A stretch of DNA of 64,000 bases from contig LN483071.1 of NCBI GenBank assembly GCA_900016675.1, forward strand, positions 124,001-188,000, written 5' to 3'. The position numbers and the translations under genes are program-made. Source of the DNA: Arthrobacter saudimassiliensis. GTDB taxonomy: Bacteria > Actinomycetota > Actinomycetes > Actinomycetales > Micrococcaceae. The stretch's first letter is position 1. Each line of letters opens with the position of its first letter. A model generated the notes under the pieces. The model was not told the origin of the DNA and did no database searches. It worked only from the letters and a program-made list of their open reading frames with translations. Shown here one piece after another: positions 44,421-51,200 of the stretch.

Positions 44421-45359
44421 TCAAAAACCCAGCCTGAGCAGGGCCAGTCCCGGGAAGACGGCGAAAAGCACCGTCAGCGGAAGCACCCCGAAGACCAGGG
44501 GGACCATCATCGCGATCTCCTTGCGCCCGGCGGCTTCCATCAGTTCACGCTTGGCCAGGTCCCGTACGTCCTGGGCCTGCGCACGGAGCACATCCCCGAG
44601 CGGAGTTCCCCGTTCCATCGCCACGCACACGCCGTCGACGAACCTGGCCAGCGGGTCCAGCTGCAGGCGGTCCGAGAAACCGCGCAGCGCCTGGATCAAC
44701 GGCACCCCTGAGCGGGTCTGGACCACGACTTCCCTGAACTCCCCTGCCAGCTCGCCGCGCGCGGTCCGCGCAATCCGTTCCAGGGCAGCGGCCGCACTTT
44801 CTCCTGCGCCGACGGACAGCGCCATCATTTCCGCCAGGGCCGGAAACTCCGCAAGCATCCTCGCTTCCCGGCGACGGATCCGCACCCCCAACAGGTAATC
44901 GCGAAAGAGGTAGCCAAGGACGGCGCCCGCCGCCGTCAGCACCAGGACCGCAGTCAGCCCGATGTGTCCTGCTCCCGCCAGCACGACGGCCGCTGCCCCG
45001 CCCACGATCAGTCCGAGCCCGGCCCAGAGCACCTGTTCGGCCCGGAAGTCGAGCACTCCCTGCCGCAGTCCGGCGCGCTGCAGGCGCATGCTGAGCGGTT
45101 TGCCGGCCGGACTGATCCGGTTCAGGCGCAGTACCAGCTCACGCAGCACGGGTCGCAGCACCCGCTCCAGCGGCCCGAACGGCGTCAGCTCGCGGGGTGC
45201 CGGCAGCAGGCGGGACCGACCTGCCGCCGGACGGAGGTGGGCCGAAATCCGCTCGGCGAACTCGGTCCTCCGCAGGAACGGCAGGCGTGCCGAGACCAGC
45301 CAGAGGCCGGCACCCAGCAGCAGACCGAGCAGCGACGTGGTGCTCTGCAGCGGGGTCAC
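44421..45359 (-). CDS. Type II secretion system F domain protein (TadC)
   Basis: A 312-residue membrane protein with the T2SS F domain: a cytoplasmic half containing 'MLAEFPALAEMMALSVGAGE' and 'QTRSGVPLIQALRGFSDRL', and helices at the start, the middle and the end ('MVPLVFGVLPLTVLFAVFPG'). With TadB it forms the inner-membrane platform of the pilus machine. GTG at 45359 overlaps the tadB stop (GTGA). Confidence 0.85.
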   Translation of the reverse strand: MTPLQSTTSLLGLLLGAGLWLVSARLPFLRRTEFAERISAHLRPAAGRSRLLPAPRELTPFGPLERVLRPVLRELVLRLNRISPAGKPLSMRLQRAGLRQGVLDFRAEQVLWAGLGLIVGGAAAVVLAGAGHIGLTAVLVLTAAGAVLGYLFRDYLLGVRIRRREARMLAEFPALAEMMALSVGAGESAAAALERIARTARGELAGEFREVVVQTRSGVPLIQALRGFSDRLQLDPLARFVDGVCVAMERGTPLGDVLRAQAQDVRDLAKRELMEAAGRKEIAMMVPLVFGVLPLTVLFAVFPGLALLRLGF

Positions 45360-46207
45360 CGCAGGACCCGCTCGTCCTGCGGCAGCGCGCCGATGCGCAG
45401 CATCAGCCGGTAACAGACCAGGGAGACGACCAGCCCGAACACCAGCACCCCGGCTCCCGCCGGAGTGTTGTAGGAGGCTGCGGCCGCCGGCTGGCTGGAC
45501 AGCAGGACCAGCACGATCCACGGGGCCGCCACGGCAAGCCGGGCGGCATTGATGGTCCAGGACTGCCGAGCGAGCAGCTCGCTGCGGGTGCGTGCGTTGT
45601 CGCGCAGGAACGTCGACAGAGTCCCCAGCAGGCGGCCCAGGTCGGAGCCGCCGACGTCCCGGGTCACCTTCAGCGCCTCAATGATGCGGTCCGCCACGGG
45701 GTCGGACAGCCTCTCCTTAAGGTTGTCCAACGCGGGAAAGAACTGTCCTCCGGACCGGTAGTCGGCGGCGAACTCCCGAAAGGGGCCGCGCAGGTCCTCC
45801 GGACCGGTGCTGCCCAGCTGCCCCAGCGCTTCGGGCAGCGGCAGCCCGGCGCGGATGGCGGAGCGCAGATGGTCCACGGCCTCGGGCCACAGCTGCTCAC
45901 GCTGGCTGCGGCGCCGCGAGGCCTGCCAGTTCACCAGGGCCGGCGGGAGGGCCGCACCGAAGAGCGCGAAGCAGGCGGCCACGGGAAGGGAGGCCGTAAT
46001 GGCAAGGAACACCAGGAACATCAGCACCGCAGCCGCGCAGCAGGCCCAGATTAACCCGCCCGCCGTCAGCCGTTCGATGCCGGACTGTGCAATCATCGCC
46101 GCAAGGCGGCCCGGGCGGCGCTCGCGTCCGGCTGCCGGGGCTGCCCAGCAGGACCACCACAGCAGGAACAGTCCGAGGCCGAGGCCGAGCCCTGCCGCCG
46201 CGCTCAT
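45356..46207 (-). CDS. Type II secretion system F domain protein (TadB)
   Basis: A 283-residue membrane protein with helices at about 5-25, 48-90 and 225-275. Its F domain contains 'WPEAVDHLRSAIRAGLPLPE' and 'DVGGSDLGRLLGTLSTFLRD'. Its start overlaps the tadA stop by 4 bases. It partners TadC. Confidence 0.85.
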   Translation of the reverse strand: MSAAAGLGLGLGLFLLWWSCWAAPAAGRERRPGRLAAMIAQSGIERLTAGGLIWACCAAAVLMFLVFLAITASLPVAACFALFGAALPPALVNWQASRRRSQREQLWPEAVDHLRSAIRAGLPLPEALGQLGSTGPEDLRGPFREFAADYRSGGQFFPALDNLKERLSDPVADRIIEALKVTRDVGGSDLGRLLGTLSTFLRDNARTRSELLARQSWTINAARLAVAAPWIVLVLLSSQPAAAASYNTPAGAGVLVFGLVVSLVCYRLMLRIGALPQDERVLR

Positions 46208-47427
46208 GCAGCCTCCAGCAGTGCGCCGACGTCATAGCCGGCCCTCGCGAACTTCTCCGGAGCGGGAAAGGATGCGGCAGTGACCTGTAGGCGGCCGTCG
46301 ATGGTCCGGAACACCGATCCGGCTTCGATCACCCCGTTCTCGACCCGCCCGCCCAGGGCTAGGATCTCGGTGACCGTGCGGTGGCCGGAGGGCAGGCGCA
46401 TGCAGTGCACCACGAGGTCGATGCTGCCGGCCACGGTGGGCAGCACAAAGGCGCTGGAGATGTTCTCGCCCGCCAGCAGGGGTAGGGTGCACAGCTTCAT
46501 CACGGCGTCCCGGGCGCTGTTCGCGTGGATGCTGCACATGCCGGGCAGGCCCGAATTCAGGGCGATCAGCATGTCCAGGCTTTCGGCCTCGCGCACCTCC
46601 CCCACGATCATCCGGTCCGGGCGCATCCGCAGGGCTTCCTTGACCAACCGGCGCAGGGGAACCTCTCCCACCCCGTCCAGGTTCGGCTGGCGGCACTGCA
46701 GGCCCACGACGTCGCGGACCGGCAGCTGCAGCTCGAAGATCTCCTCGACCGTGATCACGCGCTCCCCGGGCCCCACGGCTGCTCCCAGGCAGTTGAGCAG
46801 GGTGGTCTTGCCGGCCTGGGTCGCCCCGGAGACCAGGATGTTCAGGCCGGCGGCGACCGCCGCGGACAGGAACCTGGCGGCCTGCGGGGTCAGCGTGCCC
46901 AGTTCCACCAGGTGCTCGAGGCGGCTGGCCCGGGCGATGAATTTGCGGATGTTCACGGCCCAGTGGCGACGGGTGATGTCCGGAATGGCAACGTGCAGGC
47001 GCGAGCCGTCGGGCAGGGCGGCGTCCACGAAGGGGGTGGAGAGGTCCAGCCGCCTGCCGGAGCTCTTGAGCATCCGTTCGACGATGTCCCGGACCTGTTC
47101 GGCGGTGAGGGTCAGCGGGGTCAGCTCGGCCCGCCCGCCGCGGGCGGCATAGACCTCGGCCGGCGCGTTGATCCAGATCTCCTCCACCTCGGGGTCATCG
47201 AGCAGGGGCTGCAGGGGGCCGAATCCCGCAACCGAATCCAGCACCCGCCGGCGCACCTGCTCGAACTGCCCCAGGGGTGGCAGCCGCCCCAGCAGCGAAC
47301 GCTCGTCGTAGTCCCGCAGGGCCTCGTCCACCAGCCGCCGGACTTCCGCCGGCTGGCGCTGCGGGTCCAGCCCGCGCGTCCGGATCAGCTCGCGGACCTC
47401 CCCCTCGACTATCCCGACGGCATCCAT
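46204..47427 (-). CDS. Pilus assembly ATPase TadA/CpaF
   Basis: A 407-residue secretion ATPase of the T4SS/Tad family. Walker A 'GATQAGKTTL' at residues 201-210, the Asp box 'ITVEEIFELQL', and the Walker B region 'LRMRPDRMIVGEVREAES' with the following His box 'SGLPGMCSIHANSARDA'. The Asp box has 'VEEIFEL' where 'IEDTAEL' is common. It powers pilus or adhesin assembly. ATG follows a GGGGGA site. This starts the operon; no tadZ/cpaE or prepilin peptidase gene is visible next to it. Confidence 0.9.
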   Translation of the reverse strand: MDAVGIVEGEVRELIRTRGLDPQRQPAEVRRLVDEALRDYDERSLLGRLPPLGQFEQVRRRVLDSVAGFGPLQPLLDDPEVEEIWINAPAEVYAARGGRAELTPLTLTAEQVRDIVERMLKSSGRRLDLSTPFVDAALPDGSRLHVAIPDITRRHWAVNIRKFIARASRLEHLVELGTLTPQAARFLSAAVAAGLNILVSGATQAGKTTLLNCLGAAVGPGERVITVEEIFELQLPVRDVVGLQCRQPNLDGVGEVPLRRLVKEALRMRPDRMIVGEVREAESLDMLIALNSGLPGMCSIHANSARDAVMKLCTLPLLAGENISSAFVLPTVAGSIDLVVHCMRLPSGHRTVTEILALGGRVENGVIEAGSVFRTIDGRLQVTAASFPAPEKFARAGYDVGALLEAA

Positions 47428-47553
47428 GCGTTCATCCCCCGTTGTCCCCTTCTGCGGCCGGCCCTGCGAGACTGATTTGCCTCCGCTGCAGGCGAGAGAC
47501 TACGACAAGGGCCGTCCGCGCGCGAGCGTAGTTTCGCGACCGGTGGATAACGG

Positions 47554-48327
47554 TCAGGCCGGCCGCCGCCGGAGGGCAACGACGAAGGCCCGCGCCAGCA
47601 TGAGACGGGCCCGCAGGATGGCTGATGGGCTGCGCATGGTTCTCGGCGTGGCGTTGTCCCCGTGCAGCCTGCGCAGCAGGGTGTCCTGTTCCAGGTGCTT
47701 CATCTGGCCGTGCAGGATGCCCACCATGGCGATCCACTGGTCGTGGGTTTCGGTGAGGAAGGGGGGAAAGGGCAGCGCTTGGTTCCTAAACTGCATCGTC
47801 ATGGCCATGGCGCACCCATAGTACGGACGAACTCCGATCCACAGGGCCAGCAGATTGGCCACCCGGCGGCGGCTGTCCGCCCCCTTGAGCCGGAGCGATT
47901 CGATACGCCGCGGCGAGGCACCCAGGAAGCCGAAATTTCCGGCCACCACACCCGCGCCGCTCGGGCCCGAGAGGGCGGCGATCATCGACTCCACCCGGCC
48001 GGGCAGCCACACGTCGTCCTGGTCAGCGAGGAAAAGGTACCGCCCGCGGGCCAGCCCGAGAGCGCGTTCGAACGTGCGCACGTATCCGCGGTTCATGTCG
48101 TTGGTGTACAGCCGGATCCTGGGGTCGTCGATGTCCTTCACCGTCACGGCGGTGTCATCGGGCGAGGCGTCGTCGACCACGACCAGTTCATCGCTGGGGG
48201 CCAGCTGGGCCAGGATGGAGCGGATCTGCTCCTCGATGAACGCTGTTCCGCGGTACGCGGCCATACACACACTGACGCGGGGAACCGGCGCGTCCCCGTC
48301 TATGGCCACGGCGTCTTCCGGCTGCAT
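47554..48327 (-). CDS. Family 2 glycosyltransferase
   Basis: A 257-residue GT-A enzyme: 'VSVCMAAYRGTAFIEEQIRS' at about residue 18, 'VVVDDASPDDT' (nucleotide-sugar binding), 'YLFLADQDDVW' (the second acidic motif, ADQDDVW, typical of rhamnosyl- or similar transferases) and 'GILHGQMKHLEQDTLLRRLHG' near the C-terminus. It transfers a sugar to a growing surface glycan; donor and acceptor are unknown. It is on the same strand as the flippase further upstream, with a 325-base gap between them. Confidence 0.85.
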   Translation of the reverse strand: MQPEDAVAIDGDAPVPRVSVCMAAYRGTAFIEEQIRSILAQLAPSDELVVVDDASPDDTAVTVKDIDDPRIRLYTNDMNRGYVRTFERALGLARGRYLFLADQDDVWLPGRVESMIAALSGPSGAGVVAGNFGFLGASPRRIESLRLKGADSRRRVANLLALWIGVRPYYGCAMAMTMQFRNQALPFPPFLTETHDQWIAMVGILHGQMKHLEQDTLLRRLHGDNATPRTMRSPSAILRARLMLARAFVVALRRRPA

Positions 48328-48652
48328 GGTCCCGATCCCTCCGTCATCCGCTGCAGGCTACCGCCGCCCGGGAGGGAACGGACGGGCGGTGTGCACCATC
48401 ACACCATCAGGGTGCGGGCCACGCACCGTCAAGAGCAGGAGGGCTCATTTCACCGTTAAGGCTTCGTCCAGGCCCTTGACGCTGCCGAACAGCATACGCG
48501 GATCCCCACTGCGGCCGCGGTCAGCGTCATGGCGTACGGGAGCGGGGCAGCAGGACCCGGCCCAGCGGACGGCGCCCCGGTTGGACCAGCGCATCCCCTC
48601 CCCTGCGCGTGTGCCTCTCTGGTGGACAAAATGCGTCGCTACGCGATCCGGC
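48328..48652. other. Intergenic region between glycosyltransferase and flippase genes
   Basis: 325 bases with no supported gene; a 74-residue minus-strand frame here (48445-48669) overlaps the flippase end and has no recognisable features. It probably holds the promoter of the glycosyltransferase on the minus strand, but no convincing -10/-35 pair was found. Confidence 0.45.
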
Positions 48653-49945
48653 TCACTGATCGCGGACACGCCGCTCGCTTCGGTCTCCGCGCAGCAAGGC
48701 CGCGAAGTGCAGGACGATGCCGCAGAGCGGACCTACGGTCAGGCTAAGGATGCAGCGCAGCTCAGTGCTGTCCGGTATCAGCAGGAAGCCGACAGCCACC
48801 ACGGTCGCCAGCAGCCACCCCAGGGCATAGACCCGGTGCCGGCCGAGGGCGAGCAGCGCCGTTCCGGACAATGTCAGCAGGGCGATCAGCGCCGCATCGA
48901 GGGTCAGGGCCGCCAGGACCCAGCCGGCAACGAGATAATCGGGCCCGAACAGCAGCATCAGCCAAGGCCCGATCAGCCAGGCAAGGGCCGCACCGATGAC
49001 GCCGGCGGCCAGGACCGCGCCGATGGGGCGGCGGACGGCCCCGGCACCCTCGTCACGTGCCCTCAACACGGCGGAGATCGCGACGCCCTGGAAGGCCTGC
49101 AGCGGCAGCATGATCGGCGCCCTGGTCAGGGAGATGGCCAGCAACAGCGGGGCGGCAAGTTCGTAGGCGTCCGGCGCCGTGGTGACCTTGACCAGGATCG
49201 GGAAGGACACGAGCAGGGCAGCCGAGGAAGCCGCAGATATCAGCGCCTGGCCGGTCTGCCGCAGGAACGGCGCCATGGGAATATCAGCACGGGCGCGGGA
49301 GGCCGCCCGTGCCGACCGGGAACCGGAAAAGAGCACGGGTGCGGCGGCGAGTGCGGCCAGGCAGGCCAGCTCGATGCCGAACAGTGTCCCTGAGGCCAGC
49401 GCCACGGTCACAACGGCCAGTAGCCGAAACAACGCCTCCATTGTGACCAGTTTCGTGTACGGCTGCCACAGCCTGAGGCCCTGGAGGGAGCCTGCAATGG
49501 CAGCGTGCCAGGCATAGAACAGGCAGGACACCGCCAGGAGGGCCACAATGGCCGTGCCTTGGGAACCGAACAGCTGATCGGCAAAGGGGAAGCCAACGGC
49601 GGCCACGAGGGCCGCGAGCCCGGCACCCACGATCAGAGCCGCGCCCACGACGCTCGCTCCGCGGGGCCGTCCGCCGGCACCCTCGGGCATCGGAGCCTCC
49701 CGGTCGAGCTCAGCCCGACCGACGGCCCGGGTGGTTTCGGCGATGACCCCGAACAGGATGCCGTACACGGCAAAGAGGGCCCCCCAGTAGGCAAGGAATT
49801 CGGAGTTCTCTGCCGGCGAGAGGACCCGGGCCACCACGAACAGGATAACGAAGCCGGAGAGCGCGGAGAGCAGGGAGGCGGCGCCGACGCCGGACAGCCC
49901 GCGCGCGCCGATGGCGCCCTTCCCCGTCTCCTCGGACGCGACCAT
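48653..49945 (-). CDS. Wzx-type polysaccharide flippase, copy 1
   Basis: A 430-residue integral membrane protein with about 12 helices and the family text 'ALSGFVILFVVARVLSPAEN' and 'LAYWGALFAVYGILFGVIAE'. It is closest to O-antigen/teichoic acid exporters (MOP/PST superfamily) that flip lipid-linked repeat units across the membrane. ATG at 49945 with a GGAGGAG site is chosen over longer frames. A second copy with long near-identical blocks lies 4 kb away on the same strand (54029-55309). It is divergent from the plus-strand glycosyltransferase at 50202. Confidence 0.83.
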   Translation of the reverse strand: MVASEETGKGAIGARGLSGVGAASLLSALSGFVILFVVARVLSPAENSEFLAYWGALFAVYGILFGVIAETTRAVGRAELDREAPMPEGAGGRPRGASVVGAALIVGAGLAALVAAVGFPFADQLFGSQGTAIVALLAVSCLFYAWHAAIAGSLQGLRLWQPYTKLVTMEALFRLLAVVTVALASGTLFGIELACLAALAAAPVLFSGSRSARAASRARADIPMAPFLRQTGQALISAASSAALLVSFPILVKVTTAPDAYELAAPLLLAISLTRAPIMLPLQAFQGVAISAVLRARDEGAGAVRRPIGAVLAAGVIGAALAWLIGPWLMLLFGPDYLVAGWVLAALTLDAALIALLTLSGTALLALGRHRVYALGWLLATVVAVGFLLIPDSTELRCILSLTVGPLCGIVLHFAALLRGDRSERRVRDQ

Positions 49946-50017
49946 CAGCGGCTCCTCCGTGCAACTCAACGAAAACACTGTCATAACGCCCAACTCTTGG
50001 GTCTTAGACCGATTCCG

Positions 50018-50067
50018 TTCCCTAGGACGACGCTGCCGATGCTTCCCTAGGGGGACGCTACCGATGC
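50018..50067. repeat. 25-base direct tandem repeat between divergent genes
   Basis: Two units, 50018-50042 and 50043-50067, match at 22 of 25 positions, both starting TTCCCTAGG and ending CCGATGC. Each holds the palindrome CCTAGG. It lies in the 256-base gap between the divergent flippase and glycosyltransferase genes, where operators would be expected. Confidence 0.75.
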
Positions 50068-50201
50068 TAACGGCTGCCGCGTTGCACCTATGTCCAGTCG
50101 GGATCTCAAAACCAGGGTTGTCTGGCCGTGGTGCCATTGCATAGGTTCACCCCCAGAGTCTTGGGAACCGGCACACAGATCCACGGAAAGGGAAGCGGCG
50201 C

Positions 50202-51125
50202 ATGCAACTCATCGACGTCCTTATGCCCTATTACGGCAGTGAGGAACTGCTAAGGGAAGCTGTGCTGAGCGTATTGGCGCAGACGGACCCGGACTGGCGT
50301 TTGGTAATCATCGACGACGCTTATCCCCACGCCAAGCCGGAAGGATGGCTGCGTGCTCTGGACGACGATCGGATCGAATATAACCGCAATGCGGAGAATT
50401 TAGGGGCCAACGCGAATTTCCGTTTAGCTCTCACGCTCGCCTCGTCTCCATATTTCGTCATGATGGGCGCAGACGACCGCATGCTGCCCGGATATCTCGA
50501 GCTTGTCCGGAACGCGCTCGACATTTCTCCGGGGGCCGCGGCTGTGCAACCCGGAGTCGAGGTCATTGACGAGACAGGCCGCGTGTCGAGGCCACTCGCC
50601 GACCGGGTCAAGGATGTAGCTCGGCCAAAAGTATCCGTGCCCCAGCTGATGTGGGGTGAGGAGCTGGCCACGAGCCTGATGCATGGCGGCTGGCATTACT
50701 TTCCGTCCTTGGCATGGCGCACGGAAATTGTGCATCAGATAGGCTTCCGCCGCGAATACCACGTTGTCCAAGACCTCGCGTTGTTGATAGATCTCGTCGT
50801 TGCGGGACACGCGATACTCCTAGATCCGACCGTGGTCTTCCAATATCGCCGACACAGTGCTTCTGATTCGTCAGTCCGGGCGACGGATGGCGGGAGATTC
50901 GACGAGGAAGGACGTTTTTTCGCCGCTCAGGCTCAGAGGTTCCATGAAGGAGGCTGGCAGCGAGCCGAACGCGCCGCCCGCCTCCACTGGACCTCGCGGC
51001 TACACGCATTGTCTTTGGTACCCGCCCAATTAACCCGGCCCGGGAGGAGGGCTTCCGCACTGCGGCTGTGCAGATACGCTCTTCAAACCTTTGCTGGAAC
51101 GCGCAGGGCAAAGAACGGGCCCTAA
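50202..51125 (+). CDS. Family 2 glycosyltransferase
   Basis: A 307-residue GT-A enzyme: 'IDVLMPYYGSEELLREAVLS', 'LVIIDDAYP', 'ENLGANANFRLALTLASSPY', 'VMMGADDRMLPGYLELV' (acidic motif, ADD) and a C-terminal helix-rich tail. The donor and acceptor are unknown. A GGAAAGGGAAG site precedes the ATG. Base use is visibly less GC-biased than in the left part of the window, fitting a transferred or fast-changing surface-glycan gene. It is followed by the GH25 gene on the same strand, about 75 bases later. Confidence 0.83.
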   Translation: MQLIDVLMPYYGSEELLREAVLSVLAQTDPDWRLVIIDDAYPHAKPEGWLRALDDDRIEYNRNAENLGANANFRLALTLASSPYFVMMGADDRMLPGYLELVRNALDISPGAAAVQPGVEVIDETGRVSRPLADRVKDVARPKVSVPQLMWGEELATSLMHGGWHYFPSLAWRTEIVHQIGFRREYHVVQDLALLIDLVVAGHAILLDPTVVFQYRRHSASDSSVRATDGGRFDEEGRFFAAQAQRFHEGGWQRAERAARLHWTSRLHALSLVPAQLTRPGRRASALRLCRYALQTFAGTRRAKNGP

Positions 51126-51200
51126 CACGCATCATCACGATTCGGTGCCATCCGGGTGGCGCTCCGCCTGATCTGGGCGGGCAAGCGGGGCATCAGGGGT

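Noticed and set aside
47535-47555. TGGATAAC as a DnaA box or replication origin
   Set aside because: A single imperfect match with no cluster, no AT-rich stretch and no dnaA or dnaN nearby.
48445-48669. A 74-residue minus-strand frame in the glycosyltransferase/flippase gap
   Set aside because: Overlaps the flippase end, has no features and no clear ribosome-binding site.
50001-50016. GGAAT on the minus strand upstream of flippase copy 1 as a SigR promoter
   Set aside because: No GTT at 18-19 bases; the nearest GTT is 24 bases away.
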